From: Pseudomonadales bacterium
GTDB taxonomy: Bacteria > Pseudomonadota > Gammaproteobacteria > Pseudomonadales > JAHRWD01
Direction of reading: 5' to 3'
DNA: 64,000 nt
Assembly (NCBI GenBank): GCA_029210125.1
Contig: JARGPR010000009.1
Coordinates: 62,001 to 126,000, forward strand
Shown here: positions 20,354 to 29,606 of the stretch, one piece after another
How the letters are laid out: every line of letters starts with the position of its first letter
Numbering within the stretch: the stretch's first letter is position 1
Notes under the pieces: generated by a model
What the model saw: the letters and a program-made list of their open reading frames with translations, nothing else
Database searches by the model: none
What the model was told of the DNA's origin: nothing
Program-made: the position numbers and the translations under genes

Positions 20354-21681
20354 TGGGGGTTATGAAACGTATCAGATTGGTAGTTCTTGGTGCTGGGCTT
20401 TTGTTGGCGATGGCACCTCAATTGTTGTGGGCTGAACTCACGATTGAGATTACCCAGGGTCAGGATAATCCTGTATCTATTGCTATTGTGCCTTTTGAAT
20501 GGTCAGGTGATAAACCAATGCCGGAGGATCTGTCGGAAATTGTGTCCGATGATCTATATCGCAGTGGTCAGTTTTCACCCATGCCGCGGGGTAATATGCT
20601 GAGTTTTCCTCATTATGAAAATCAAGTGCATTTTCGAGACTGGAGCATGTTGGGAGCAGAATATTTGCTGATAGGTCATATCGATTTTGATGCCGGCGCG
20701 CAGCGTTACCATGCGGCATATACTCTATACAACGTGCCTTCGGGCCAGAAGGTGGTTGCCGGTAACTTTTCGGCTACAACGCCAAACCTTCGGGATATCG
20801 GACATGCGATCAGTGACAAAATCTATCATAAAATAACCGGTATAGAAGGGAATTTTTCAACCAGAATTGTGTACGTTACAGAACATAAAATAGAGGTTGA
20901 TGGCCTCTCTTTTAAAGAATACAGGCTTGAAGTGGCGGATGCGGATGGCCACAGGGTTCGCAATTTGCTGCGTTCGAAAGAGCCGATTCTCTCTCCCGAT
21001 TGGTCTGCGGATGGTGAGCATATCGCTTATGTATCCTTTGAATCGGACCGTCCCGCTATTTACACCCAACGATTAAGCACCGGAGAACGAACGCTCATCA
21101 GCTCCTTCAGAGGGTTGAATGGAGCACCGGATTGGTCAGCAGATGGTAAGAAAATAGCATTGGTTTTGTCGAAGGATGGTAATCCAGAAATCTATACCTT
21201 GGATGTGGCGACCAAAAAATTGCAGCGTGTGACGCGTCATTTTGCCATCGACACTGAACCACGCTGGTTACCCGATGGTAAATCGCTGATATTTACCTCT
21301 AATCGGGGAGGCAAGCCACAAATATATAAAGTGACCCTGATGACAGGAAAAATAGAGCGCCTCACTTTTGAGGGTGATTACAATGCACGGGGGCAGGTTA
21401 CGCCAAATGGACATTTTTTGGTGATGGTTCATCGGACTCAAGGGGTGTTTCATATAGCTGTACAGGATTTAAGGCGTGGAGTCGTTCGAACACTGACCCA
21501 AACCGAGCTAGATGAATCTCCGAGTATCTCACCCAATGGCACTATGGTGGTGTATGCGACTCAGTCTGGTAATCGAGGAATCTTGGCAGCTGTTTCCGTT
21601 GACGGTTCGGTCAAAATGCGGTTGCCCTCATCACGTGGCAATGTGCGTGAACCATCCTGGTCGCCCGTGATGTCGCGGTAA
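20353..21681 (+). CDS. tolB: Tol-Pal periplasmic beta-propeller TolB
   Basis: Periplasmic protein that binds Pal and is regulated by TolA. A signal peptide ([19 protein letters not shown]) is followed by the N-terminal domain ([20 protein letters not shown]) and a six-bladed WD40-like propeller with repeated [16 protein letters not shown]-type blades. The ATG at 20353 overlaps the tolA stop (TGATG); a GTG three bases earlier is also possible. About 442 residues, normal for the family. Confidence 0.97.
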   Translation: MGVMKRIRLVVLGAGLLLAMAPQLLWAELTIEITQGQDNPVSIAIVPFEWSGDKPMPEDLSEIVSDDLYRSGQFSPMPRGNMLSFPHYENQVHFRDWSMLGAEYLLIGHIDFDAGAQRYHAAYTLYNVPSGQKVVAGNFSATTPNLRDIGHAISDKIYHKITGIEGNFSTRIVYVTEHKIEVDGLSFKEYRLEVADADGHRVRNLLRSKEPILSPDWSADGEHIAYVSFESDRPAIYTQRLSTGERTLISSFRGLNGAPDWSADGKKIALVLSKDGNPEIYTLDVATKKLQRVTRHFAIDTEPRWLPDGKSLIFTSNRGGKPQIYKVTLMTGKIERLTFEGDYNARGQVTPNGHFLVMVHRTQGVFHIAVQDLRRGVVRTLTQTELDESPSISPNGTMVVYATQSGNRGILAAVSVDGSVKMRLPSSRGNVREPSWSPVMSR

Positions 21682-21770
21682 TTGCGCACTGCAGCGCCTG
21701 GCACACTAACGATTTACAGCACTTAATTTCGTGATTTAAAAGTATTTAGGTGAAAATAGTTTTAAACCGG

Positions 21771-21821
21771 TTCGATTCCGTTCACAATGGAGGCGTTGTT
21801 CCCTTGGGTGGGGGAATCGAA
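21771..21821 (+). repeat. Inverted repeat in the tolB-pal gap
   Basis: TTCGATTCC (21771-21779) and GGAATCGAA (21813-21821) are perfect reverse complements separated by 33 bases. No T-run follows, so this is not a standard terminator; it could be an mRNA structure between tolB and pal or an operator. Confidence 0.55.
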
Positions 21822-21891
21822 TCACAAAGTTGCTTGTTAGCACTATAACTGTTCAAATTTTGAAGTGAATTATCAAGAGGTTAAAAATAGT

Positions 21892-22437
21892 ATGCAATCC
21901 AAAAAATTAGTTCGAATCAGTACCGTTTCTGCACTGGTTGTCTTATTAGCTGCCTGTAGTTCTGACGGGGGTGTCAAGGATGAAGTGGATACAATGGGTG
22001 ACTCAACGCCAGCGGCGACCACCACTGGCTATGATGCGAGCAGTAAGGTTGAAGGTTCTACCGTAGCGGCAAGCACTGAAGAGAGTAAGCAAGCAGCAAC
22101 TATGGTCTCTGATTTGACTACAGTTTACTACTTTGATTTTGATTCTTCAGCGATTAGGTCTGACTCAACTGTGAGCCTTGATCAGCTGGCTACATACTTG
22201 AAACAGGATCGAGCAGTTTCAGTAGTCCTGGGTGGACATGCGGATGAACGCGGTACCCGAGAGTACAATATGGCCCTCGGCGAGCGACGCGCAAAATCGG
22301 TAGAAAATTACCTTTTGCTGGAAGGAGTGTACCGGGCTCAAATTGAAACGGTTAGCTACGGTGAAGAGAAACCTGCAGTAGAAGGGCACGATGAGGCATC
22401 CTGGCAACAAAATCGCCGTGTCGAAGCTAAGCTGTAG
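21892..22437 (+). CDS. pal: Peptidoglycan-associated outer-membrane lipoprotein Pal
   Basis: Anchors the outer membrane to peptidoglycan and binds TolB. The start at 21892 is chosen over an upstream GTG (21865) because it gives a short signal peptide ending at the lipobox LLAACSS and has an AGAGG site upstream. After a Ser/Thr/Ala-rich linker comes the OmpA-like domain with YYFDFDSSAIR, the diaminopimelate-binding GGHADERGTREYN and ALGERRAKSV, ending QQNRRVEAKL. 181 residues. Confidence 0.96.
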   Translation: MQSKKLVRISTVSALVVLLAACSSDGGVKDEVDTMGDSTPAATTTGYDASSKVEGSTVAASTEESKQAATMVSDLTTVYYFDFDSSAIRSDSTVSLDQLATYLKQDRAVSVVLGGHADERGTREYNMALGERRAKSVENYLLLEGVYRAQIETVSYGEEKPAVEGHDEASWQQNRRVEAKL

Positions 22438-22458
22438 CGGCAATAGGGTAATCAACCG

Positions 22459-23232
22459 TTGATTAGAAGACTTGTATGCTGTGTTGCGATAACCTGCTGG
22501 ATTGTTCAGCCGGTAATTGCAGAGGATCCCGCTGAGGCTGCAGAGCAAGGCTCTATTGCATCGGAGCTTCTTATGCAGCTGCAAGCACTTCAGGAGGAGG
22601 TGCTTCAGCTGCGTGGCCTGACCGAAGAGCAGGCATACCAGCTGAAACAGATTAAGGATACCCAGCGAGACCATTATCTCGACCTTGATCGTCGTCTTGG
22701 TGGACTTCAGCAAAAGCTTCGTCAAGTCTCTGGTAATGCTCCTGTATTGGGGCAACCCGCGACAATACCGTCAACTGTTGCGCCGACCAAAAGCGCACCG
22801 AGTATTGAGACAGTAACCGCTGCAAAACAAAACCTTTCTGATGACAAAGCTCAGTCGGAATCAAACGACTATGACCATGCATATGGTTTGGTAAAAAACA
22901 AAAAATTCGAACAGGCCGGTAAGGCATTTGAAAAGCTATTGATCGACTACCCTGACGGGAAGTTTGCTCCGAATGCTCACTATTGGATGGGCGAACTGTT
23001 TATGGTCGACTCGGACTTGAACAATGCAGCAATCGCTTTCTCCAAGGTGGTTACGCTCTATCCTAAGCACTGGAAAAGCGCCGATGCGTTATACAAACTG
23101 GGCGAAATTCACTTTAGGTTAGGTGAGTCTGAAAAATCCAGGCAGTACCTCAATCGTGCGGTTACACAGTTTCCAAATTCAACCGCCGCACGATTTGCAA
23201 CCCGCTATTTGAAAGCTAATTTCCCTCAATAA
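22459..23232 (+). CDS. cpoB: Cell division coordinator CpoB (YbgF-type)
   Basis: Periplasmic TPR protein that couples peptidoglycan synthesis with Tol-driven constriction. TTG start with an AGGG site 10 bases upstream; signal peptide ending near VIA-EDP. Residues about 30-85 form a coiled coil (LQEEVLQLRGLTEEQAYQLK), a flexible linker follows, and TPR repeats occupy about 135-255 (DHAYGLVKNKKFEQAGKAFE, FAPNAHYWMGELF, ADALYKLGEIHFRLG). 257 residues. Last gene of the tol-pal cluster. Confidence 0.95.
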   Translation: MIRRLVCCVAITCWIVQPVIAEDPAEAAEQGSIASELLMQLQALQEEVLQLRGLTEEQAYQLKQIKDTQRDHYLDLDRRLGGLQQKLRQVSGNAPVLGQPATIPSTVAPTKSAPSIETVTAAKQNLSDDKAQSESNDYDHAYGLVKNKKFEQAGKAFEKLLIDYPDGKFAPNAHYWMGELFMVDSDLNNAAIAFSKVVTLYPKHWKSADALYKLGEIHFRLGESEKSRQYLNRAVTQFPNSTAARFATRYLKANFPQ

Positions 23233-23279
23233 AACTCCATACAATGCCGGCGCTTTCGTACCGGTATTAAGACCCGCCA

Positions 23280-23972
23280 GTGAACCCATTGAACGTTTCA
23301 AAAATACCTTCTATACAGATCGATTCAAACTTACAATTAAGAATTACCGAGGTCTTTTATTCGCTTCAGGGTGAAAGTATTTCGGCAGGATTACCTACCA
23401 CCTTTATTCGTTTAACCGGCTGTCCGTTGCGTTGTGGTTATTGTGATACCAGTTATGCATTTCGGGGTGGTGAAATGATCAGCCTCGATCAGCTGCTGGG
23501 CAAGGCGGAGAGTTACAATACCAAACACGTATGTATTACCGGTGGTGAGCCCCTCGCACAAAAAAACGTTCACGGGTTGATCAGCCTTTTGTGTGACGAG
23601 GGTTATTCCGTTTCGATAGAAACTAGTGGTGCGTTGGATGTCAGCATGATTGATAAGCGTGCTTCGATTGTGATGGATATTAAAACCCCAGGCTCCGGTG
23701 AGGTATCACGCAACCTGTATAAAAATATTGAACACCTGCAAGCTAAGGATCAGATAAAATTTGTGATATGCAATCGTGCAGACTATCTGTGGGCCAGTGA
23801 ACAGGTACGTGAAAGAAACCTATCTCAACAGGTTGACACTGTATTGTTTTCCGCATCGATTGACGAGCTTCCTTTTCGGGATTTGGCAGACTGGATTTTA
23901 CAAGACCAGCTACATGTCCGGTTTCAGATGCAGTTACATAAATTGATTTGGGACGACGCTCCAGGCCGTTAG
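23280..23972 (+). CDS. queE: 7-carboxy-7-deazaguanine synthase QueE
   Basis: Radical SAM enzyme that makes 7-carboxy-7-deazaguanine in the queuosine (preQ0) pathway. The [4Fe-4S] motif has the standard CxxxCxxC spacing (Cys48, Cys52, Cys55 in GCPLRCGYCDT), with CITGGEPL for SAM binding and TSGALDV downstream. GTG start at 23280. 230 residues. It is followed by queC after a 182 bp gap that contains two palindromes. Confidence 0.96.
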   Translation: MNPLNVSKIPSIQIDSNLQLRITEVFYSLQGESISAGLPTTFIRLTGCPLRCGYCDTSYAFRGGEMISLDQLLGKAESYNTKHVCITGGEPLAQKNVHGLISLLCDEGYSVSIETSGALDVSMIDKRASIVMDIKTPGSGEVSRNLYKNIEHLQAKDQIKFVICNRADYLWASEQVRERNLSQQVDTVLFSASIDELPFRDLADWILQDQLHVRFQMQLHKLIWDDAPGR

Positions 23973-24037
23973 AGCGATACAGCAAAGAGGCTTGTAGCGA
24001 CATTAGGCCAAACTTATCATGTCATAAGTGTACAAAA

Positions 24038-24052
24038 GGACTTTAAAAGTCC
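24038..24052 (+). repeat. Short palindrome upstream of queC
   Basis: GGACTTT-A-AAAGTCC is a perfect 7-bp palindrome with a single central base, 9 bases before a longer palindrome. Its use is unknown. Confidence 0.5.
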
Positions 24053-24060
24053 GCTGTGAA

Positions 24061-24094
24061 TTCTATTACGGTTTTTGCAAACACCGTAATAGAA
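24061..24094 (+). repeat. Perfect 12-bp inverted repeat upstream of queC
   Basis: TTCTATTACGGT and ACCGTAATAGAA are exact reverse complements around a 10-base loop. There is no T-run on either side, so it does not fit an intrinsic terminator; an mRNA hairpin or protein-binding site is as likely. Confidence 0.6.
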
Positions 24095-24154
24095 AAATTA
24101 GCATGAAAACAAATAAAACCGATAGCGATAGTAAATGTAAGAGAGAGTTATGAT

Positions 24155-24823
24155 ATGGGTAAAAAAGCGGTGGTATTACTTTCGGGTGGGTTGGATTCTG
24201 CGACTACCCTGGTGCTTGCCCAATCAGAAGGATTTAGCTGCTATGCGCTGAGTTTTGATTACGGGCAACGTAATCGTACTGAATTACACGCAGCGGAAAA
24301 TATAGCCGCGCACTTCCATGTAGAGCACAAAATATTACGAATTGGTCTTGATGGCATTGGTGGGTCAGCTTTAACGGATCAAACTATAGATATGCCGCAG
24401 CAACTTGAGGATGGTATTCCGGTTACTTATGTGCCGGCTCGTAATACCGTATTTCTTTCTCTGGCGCTTGGCTGGGCCGAGGTCCTCGAAGCGGATGACA
24501 TATTTATTGGTGTTAATGCGGTAGATTATTCTGGGTATCCTGATTGTCGACCGGAATTTATCGAAGCTTTTGAACGCATGGCAAATCTTGCGACCAAAGC
24601 GGCTTCTGACGGACGAGTCATTCGTATCCGTACGCCCCTGATAAATCTCAGTAAAGGTCAGATTATAGAGCAGGGTATGGCACATGGGTTGGATTACAGT
24701 ATGAGCGTATCCTGTTATGCGGCGGATACGGAGGGTAGGGCATGTGGGACGTGCGATAGTTGCCGCTTACGATCAAAAGGGTTTCTTGATGCGGGGTTTG
24801 ACGATCCAACCTATTACCAATAG
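24155..24823 (+). CDS. queC: 7-cyano-7-deazaguanine (preQ0) synthase QueC
   Basis: ATP-dependent conversion of 7-carboxy-7-deazaguanine to preQ0. 222 residues with the PP-loop [10 protein letters not shown] (9-18), [28 protein letters not shown], and a C-terminal zinc site of four cysteines (Cys187, Cys197, Cys200, Cys203). Together with queE this gives two steps of queuosine synthesis; queD and queF are not in the window. Confidence 0.97.
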   Translation: MGKKAVVLLSGGLDSATTLVLAQSEGFSCYALSFDYGQRNRTELHAAENIAAHFHVEHKILRIGLDGIGGSALTDQTIDMPQQLEDGIPVTYVPARNTVFLSLALGWAEVLEADDIFIGVNAVDYSGYPDCRPEFIEAFERMANLATKAASDGRVIRIRTPLINLSKGQIIEQGMAHGLDYSMSVSCYAADTEGRACGTCDSCRLRSKGFLDAGFDDPTYYQ

Positions 24824-24896
24824 AATTTTATTTAAATGATATTGAATATTCGCTAGGAAACAGCCAAATAAAAACTAAATTGCAATAAAAATACAG

Positions 24897-25523
24897 ATGC
24901 CAAAATACGATCTATTATTTGAAAATAACCAGAAATGGGCTAAACGCATTCTTGAACAGAAGCCTGGTTTTTTTGAGGAACTCTCCCAGCAGCAAGCACC
25001 GGAGTTTTTGTGGATTGGCTGCTCCGACAGCCGGGTTCCCGCCAACGAAATTGTCGGGTTGATGCCAGGTGAACTGTTTGTTCACAGGAACGTAGCGAAT
25101 TTAGTCGTTCATACCGATATGAATTGCCTGTCGGTGCTTCAGTTTGCGATAGATGTTTTGAAAGTAAAACATGTAATTGTATGTGGTCATTACGGGTGTG
25201 GTGGTATCAACGCAGCGCTTGATGGAAACTCCCATGGTTTGATTGACAACTGGCTGAATAATATCCGTGATTTGATACACAGGAAGGCCGATGAGCTGAA
25301 CGGTATTGACGACAGCGAGCAGAGACAGGATCGCCTGTGCGAGCTTAATGTAATCAATCAAGTAACTAATGTAGCCCGTACCACAATCGTGAAAGATGCG
25401 TGGAATCGAGGTCAGAAAGTATCCATACACAGTTGGGTATACGGTTTATCTGATGGACTTATCAGGGATCTTGGTTTAACTCTTTCTTCGATTGATGACC
25501 TGAATGAGCTAAATAACAAGTAA
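24897..25523 (+). CDS. can: Beta-class carbonic anhydrase
   Basis: Zinc enzyme interconverting CO2 and bicarbonate in the cytoplasm. 208 residues. The zinc and catalytic residues Cys42, Asp44 (GCSDSRVP), His98 and Cys101 (CGHYGCGG) fall at the same positions as in E. coli Can. HRNVANLV and the SWVYGLSDG C-terminal motif are intact. The ribosome site is weak and the 73 bp upstream are AT-rich. It ends 4 bp from the convergent HIT gene. Confidence 0.96.
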   Translation: MPKYDLLFENNQKWAKRILEQKPGFFEELSQQQAPEFLWIGCSDSRVPANEIVGLMPGELFVHRNVANLVVHTDMNCLSVLQFAIDVLKVKHVIVCGHYGCGGINAALDGNSHGLIDNWLNNIRDLIHRKADELNGIDDSEQRQDRLCELNVINQVTNVARTTIVKDAWNRGQKVSIHSWVYGLSDGLIRDLGLTLSSIDDLNELNNK

Positions 25524-25527
25524 TCAT

Positions 25528-25959
25528 TCACGTATACGTTTCTAATACCGTAAATGTAGCCAGGCTGTTTTTTAGTTTTCGAGTTATGTTTTTTACTTCT
25601 TGGTCGGAATAGGTTTTTTTCTGGTCTGCCCCCCACACCACATTAGGCCAACAAAAATCACTTTTAGTTCTACCAACAATATGTATGTGAAGTTGATTCA
25701 CAATATTTCCAATAGCCGCAACGTTCAATTTGTCAGTGATGTACTCTTGCGTAATAAATTCCGATAGCTGGTTTATCTCCGCAAGTATCTGTTGTTGGAT
25801 ATCATTGTCTAATTGATATAGTTCTGCAGCCTCTACCTCGGGGACCAGGATAAACCATGGGGCCAGAGCGTTATTCATGAGTAATAACTGACTGATCTGC
25901 ATTTTTCCTAATGTAAAACAATCGCTATCAAGTTTTGGGTCGAGCCTGAATTCTGTCAT
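25528..25959 (-). CDS. HIT-domain (histidine triad) protein
   Basis: Small nucleotide hydrolase/transferase family protein of 143 residues. The triad segment reads QLHIHIVGR (His91, His93): the first triad histidine is Gln, but the catalytic central position is kept, a form common in proteobacterial HIT proteins. APWFILVPEV and a Trp-rich C-terminal part (DFCWPNVVWG) also fit. Substrate unknown. The GST gene lies 14 bp upstream on the same strand, so the two are probably cotranscribed. Confidence 0.9.
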   Translation of the reverse strand: MTEFRLDPKLDSDCFTLGKMQISQLLLMNNALAPWFILVPEVEAAELYQLDNDIQQQILAEINQLSEFITQEYITDKLNVAAIGNIVNQLHIHIVGRTKSDFCWPNVVWGADQKKTYSDQEVKNITRKLKNSLATFTVLETYT

Positions 25960-25973
25960 TATTTATTCCTCTA

Positions 25974-26624
25974 CTAGGGAAAATACCGTGGTTCATGTTC
26001 GGGAAGCCATTGAGGGTATTTTAAAAAAACATCCTTAAAGGCCTGGGATTCGATAATACTGGCAAGCCATAATTTTAGGCGGGGGTAGGGCGCGTTGTCG
26101 AACCAGTTTCTGTCGACATGGGCAAACTGTCGAATAAACGGTGCGATAGCAATATCCGCAATCGATAGTGCCTTTCCCAAAAGATAACTATTTTTTAAAA
26201 GTAGCTGTTCCAGTTGTTTGATGAAAACTTCACCCTGCTCACGATAATGTTCCGCGGGAAATTCAGGATATCGATCTGCATATTTATAACGATCAAGACA
26301 GTATTTAAATTCACCATCGTTTTGTTCGATTAACTGCTCAACCTGTTGCTGTTGTCGTGAATTTGGTGTTGGCAACAATTTTTGAGGATCTCTGTGGCTA
26401 AGGGCCCAACGGACTATATCGATACTTTCCTCGATCACTTCTTTATCGCTAAGAACAAGTACCGGTACAGTACCTTTGGGAGAATAATCTAGTAGTGATG
26501 AGGGTTTGTCCCGCAGGATAACCTCTCGGATTTCAACCTTGATGCCCGCGTAGTAAATTCCTAAACGTGCACGCATGGCGTAGGGACACCGTCGAAATGA
26601 ATAAAGAATAGGTTCTGAAATCAC
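25974..26624 (-). CDS. Glutathione S-transferase family protein
   Basis: 216-residue GST-like protein with an N-terminal thioredoxin fold (YSFRRCPYAMRARL, Cys13 in the active-site position, then GTVPVLVLSDKEVIEESIDIV, where the Val-Pro and Glu-Ser residues would bind glutathione) and an all-helical C-terminal domain (about 90-205, LGKALSIADIAIAPFIRQFAH). Physiological substrate unknown. First gene of a small unit with the HIT gene. Confidence 0.92.
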   Translation of the reverse strand: MISEPILYSFRRCPYAMRARLGIYYAGIKVEIREVILRDKPSSLLDYSPKGTVPVLVLSDKEVIEESIDIVRWALSHRDPQKLLPTPNSRQQQQVEQLIEQNDGEFKYCLDRYKYADRYPEFPAEHYREQGEVFIKQLEQLLLKNSYLLGKALSIADIAIAPFIRQFAHVDRNWFDNAPYPRLKLWLASIIESQAFKDVFLKYPQWLPEHEPRYFP

Positions 26625-26682
26625 CGAGGCTTACCTCAAAATCAGCTGCAGGATTGGATTTGGATCTACTTTCATAGTGTTA

Positions 26683-27627
26683 TTATAACGATTCCACAAC
26701 AGTGGCATTAGCGCGCATAAATTTCAGCAGTCGATCACGAGCCGATGATTGATTGAAGGTCGCGATGTGAGGACCTTTAGACATGAAAAAATATTTTGGT
26801 TCAGCTGCTTTTTTGTACAGTAAATCTGCATTGTGAAAGGGGATTACTGCATCTTGCTCGCTGTGAAATATCAGTATGGGTACTGGTGATATTTGTTCAA
26901 TAAAGTCGATTGGATTATATGGATTGCTGATCCACCATGCGGCAGGATATTGTAACAACCAGGTTAGCCAATGCTTTGAAAATGCATGTCGGGTAACGTC
27001 GGCATAATTCGCAAAGGCAGCGTCAATTGCAATGCCACTAATTTTGGAGCGAATTTCCGGGTTGGCGGCAAAGGGGACAGCTAAGCTGGCACCCAGACTC
27101 TGAGCGATAATATAGACAGGTAGTTGGTTTGGATTATGGGACTGAACCCACTGAAATCCCGAATTTAGATCAGAAAACACTGACGGTATTTTGGCTAGCC
27201 CATCTGACTTCCCAAAACCCCGGTAATCTAACATAAAAACATCGTATCCGGCGGCGGGTAACCAATGAACGCTGCCAATATGTGTGCTTATATTTTCAGC
27301 GTTGCCATGTAAGAAATAAATGATACCCTGGGGTTTATGCTGAGCCTTTAAATACCAGCTTTGCAGTGTAACTCCATCCTCGGTCTGGTGTGATATTTGC
27401 TGATACTGAATACCGAGGTGTTCAGGGGTTCTAAGGTAGCCTTTCGCGGGAAAAAAAATAAATTGTGTAGCTGAGCAACCACCAAGTGAAATACAGAATA
27501 CTGCGGTGAATAGTAGTAGAGGGGTCCTTCGCTTTTTGGTGTTACTGTAAGCGCGCTGAGGGCCAACACCAACCGATAACTTAAATGAGAGGCTGGCAGC
27601 CAGAAAATCTTTAAAAATAGTGAGCAT
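26683..27627 (-). CDS. Alpha/beta hydrolase lipoprotein (BEM46/YfhR-like)
   Basis: 314-residue serine hydrolase probably tethered to the envelope. A hydrophobic segment (about 36-50) ends in the lipobox SLGGC with Cys51, preceded by an unusually long N-terminal stretch of about 35 residues. The hydrolase core shows FLHGNAENIS (oxyanion), MLDYRGFGKSDG, a nucleophile-elbow-like IAQSLGAS (Ser in A-Q-S-L-G), ILIFHSEQDAVIPF (Asp) and GPHIATF (His). Substrate unknown. Its start overlaps the end of the DUF4105 gene by 17 bases, so the two are translationally linked. Confidence 0.9.
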   Translation of the reverse strand: MLTIFKDFLAASLSFKLSVGVGPQRAYSNTKKRRTPLLLFTAVFCISLGGCSATQFIFFPAKGYLRTPEHLGIQYQQISHQTEDGVTLQSWYLKAQHKPQGIIYFLHGNAENISTHIGSVHWLPAAGYDVFMLDYRGFGKSDGLAKIPSVFSDLNSGFQWVQSHNPNQLPVYIIAQSLGASLAVPFAANPEIRSKISGIAIDAAFANYADVTRHAFSKHWLTWLLQYPAAWWISNPYNPIDFIEQISPVPILIFHSEQDAVIPFHNADLLYKKAAEPKYFFMSKGPHIATFNQSSARDRLLKFMRANATVVESL

Positions 27628-29506
27628 ATTCTATTTTTGATGTCAGGTTTCTGTTGTTATCCAACTTGGTTTGTTCAAGTGTTAAACGAGTTTGTGCATC
27701 AACGCTTAGGTTGAGGGCGAGTACCGCTTTAACATTATGGATACGGTAGTTGCCTCCACTAAAAAAATCCCGGTATTGGTAACTCAATAGCCCCTGTGCT
27801 TTTGAGCCTTGATACAAATACCCGAGCTGTAGCCCTACGCCCACAGCGTAACCTTTGTCGATATCGCTATCTGCATTTAATTCACCCTCCCCGAGACCGA
27901 ATATTAACCCCTCTCCAGCGGGGTAACTGACACCTGACCCACCATCCAAAAAGCCGATCGCTTGGTCGAGTAGCTCATTTTTATAACGCTTAATACCACC
28001 GGAAACTCGCCACGAAATCGGTGAAAAAAAGGTAGTTCGGGGTGATAGAGATGTGATGTTCACCAGTGTGAACTCTTGAACCTTGATGCCACCATCTTCG
28101 TCGATACGAAGTTGTAGGTCTGCCATTTCTATCTCTGAGCCCCTGGGGTAACCGACGGATGGGTCGAGCAGGTCGTGGTAGCTAGCTCTTAGTCCAAGGT
28201 CGAGATATTGGCTGCTTGTCTCGTCGGTTACGCCGACAGAAATACGGCTCGATTGATGGCCTTGGTCGTCACGTACTTCAGGCGTGTTGGGAGCCTCAAA
28301 GGGAGAGACAATGCCTAATTTGGCACGTTTGGATAATAAAGAAAGTGACTTTTTGGTGCGGTTTTTTAATGGAATTTTTTCTTTTTTATCTGTATATCGT
28401 ATAAATCCGTATGCGAGCTCTAATACTTTCGCCTGCTCTATTGCGGTTAATTCCTGATAGACCTTTGATTCAGCAGTTTCAGGGACATCTACCAGGTTTA
28501 TTGCGATTTTTGATAACGGCTCCGATGTTTGTTTAATCTGACTTTTTAGTATCTTAGCCATGGATGGTCGGTAAAGAGTGCTGCTGACAATATCTTGTTT
28601 TGCGAGTAGACGGATCGTATCAACGGGGGCTGCAAATAATGAAAACTGACTTTCGATATTGAATCTTGGTGTGGCAGCATCCACCATCGTCAAAATTCGA
28701 TAGGCACAATTTTCATCAAAGAAAAAATAGTCGAATCGAATATTCTTAATCTCCCAGCTATGACGAAGAAATTGCGAAACTTCTTCGTGCGTCAGATTTA
28801 GGTCATATTCCCAGATATCACGGTTTTCAATCGAGCTGTATTCATTTACTTTTTCGTAGTAACGCAAAACGCTTAACCCTCCGGGATATCCGCCAGTTAA
28901 TCCTTTCCAGCTAAAAACCAGCTCATTATCATCTGGATCCGCATTTGCGGCATAATTAATCGAGTAAGCAAGTAAGCTACTGCTCTGTTTTGCATTGCTT
29001 GGGTTTACTCTTATTAAAGTATGCCCGAACATCGACGAAGGGGAATTTAGATAGGATGCGGGATAAATCAATGTTAATGATTGCGCATCAAATCCAGCGA
29101 ACCAGCTTTCGAATTGCTTGCATTGATATTTGGGTAGTTCGAGTTGTTCTTTAAGCTTGGTTTTTATCCAGTGATACCGAGCTGGGAATTTACAGGCTGC
29201 GGACTGATCCATTATTTCTGCTTTGGTGAGAAAGGCTGTCACTGTTGCATGAAGTTCAGATTTTGCATCGGTCGCGCCGTTTTCGGCAAGGAAAAAATTA
29301 TCATCATCCACCTCGCTCCGTAGCGCATTGTTAATTCCATGCGGTTTAAAATGTAACAGGGCGTGCCACTCTCGGTGGTTTTCAAGAGGCGCCAAAATTG
29401 CGCTGAGTGATTCTGTTCGAGCGAGTCCGGGAAATAAAAATAAGATCAACAACATGTATTTCAGATACAAGTTGGCTTTCGATAGGCGTATGAAAAAGCT
29501 AGTCAA
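27611..29506 (-). CDS. DUF4105 (Lnb N-terminal domain-like) periplasmic protein
   Basis: 631 residues with a signal peptide (YMLLILFLFPGLARTES). Residues about 135-330 carry the DUF4105 domain: YLNSPSSMFGHTLIRV, a GLTGGYPG loop, IWEYDLNLT and FFFDENCAYRIL, with a conserved His and Cys that suit a papain-like acyltransferase/peptidase site. This Pfam family includes the Bacteroides lipoprotein N-acyltransferase Lnb, but that activity is only a possibility here. The C-terminal 230 residues look like an outer-membrane beta-barrel (alternating strands, ending EYAHYF). Overlaps the downstream hydrolase gene. Confidence 0.85.
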   Translation of the reverse strand: MTSFFIRLSKANLYLKYMLLILFLFPGLARTESLSAILAPLENHREWHALLHFKPHGINNALRSEVDDDNFFLAENGATDAKSELHATVTAFLTKAEIMDQSAACKFPARYHWIKTKLKEQLELPKYQCKQFESWFAGFDAQSLTLIYPASYLNSPSSMFGHTLIRVNPSNAKQSSSLLAYSINYAANADPDDNELVFSWKGLTGGYPGGLSVLRYYEKVNEYSSIENRDIWEYDLNLTHEEVSQFLRHSWEIKNIRFDYFFFDENCAYRILTMVDAATPRFNIESQFSLFAAPVDTIRLLAKQDIVSSTLYRPSMAKILKSQIKQTSEPLSKIAINLVDVPETAESKVYQELTAIEQAKVLELAYGFIRYTDKKEKIPLKNRTKKSLSLLSKRAKLGIVSPFEAPNTPEVRDDQGHQSSRISVGVTDETSSQYLDLGLRASYHDLLDPSVGYPRGSEIEMADLQLRIDEDGGIKVQEFTLVNITSLSPRTTFFSPISWRVSGGIKRYKNELLDQAIGFLDGGSGVSYPAGEGLIFGLGEGELNADSDIDKGYAVGVGLQLGYLYQGSKAQGLLSYQYRDFFSGGNYRIHNVKAVLALNLSVDAQTRLTLEQTKLDNNRNLTSKIEYAHYF

Positions 29507-29544
29507 GGTGAAACTGAAAGGTGGTTTTGTACAGGAGCAGGAAC

Positions 29545-29583
29545 AAAAAAGGCGTTATCGGAAAGTACCGGTAACGCCTTTTT
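29545..29583 (-). terminator. Bidirectional rho-independent terminator after the DUF3015 gene
   Basis: A 16-bp stem AAAAAGGCGTTATCGG / CCGGTAACGCCTTTTT with one wobble and a 6-base loop, flanked by T-runs on both strands. It ends the minus-strand DUF3015 transcript 24 bases after its stop codon and lies only 39 bases before the DUF4105 start, so that gene needs its own promoter or read-through. Confidence 0.93.
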
Positions 29584-29606
29584 GAACTATTTAAAAAACG
29601 ACGTTA

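Noticed and set aside
21769-21779. GGTTCGATTCC as a tRNA T-loop
   Set aside because: Flanking bases do not form a T-stem or an acceptor stem, and no anticodon arm is found upstream.
22219-22755. Minus-strand ORF of 178 codons across pal and cpoB
   Set aside because: Antisense of two well-identified tol-pal genes.
24061-24094. Perfect inverted repeat as an intrinsic terminator of queE
   Set aside because: No T-run on either side; listed only as an inverted repeat.
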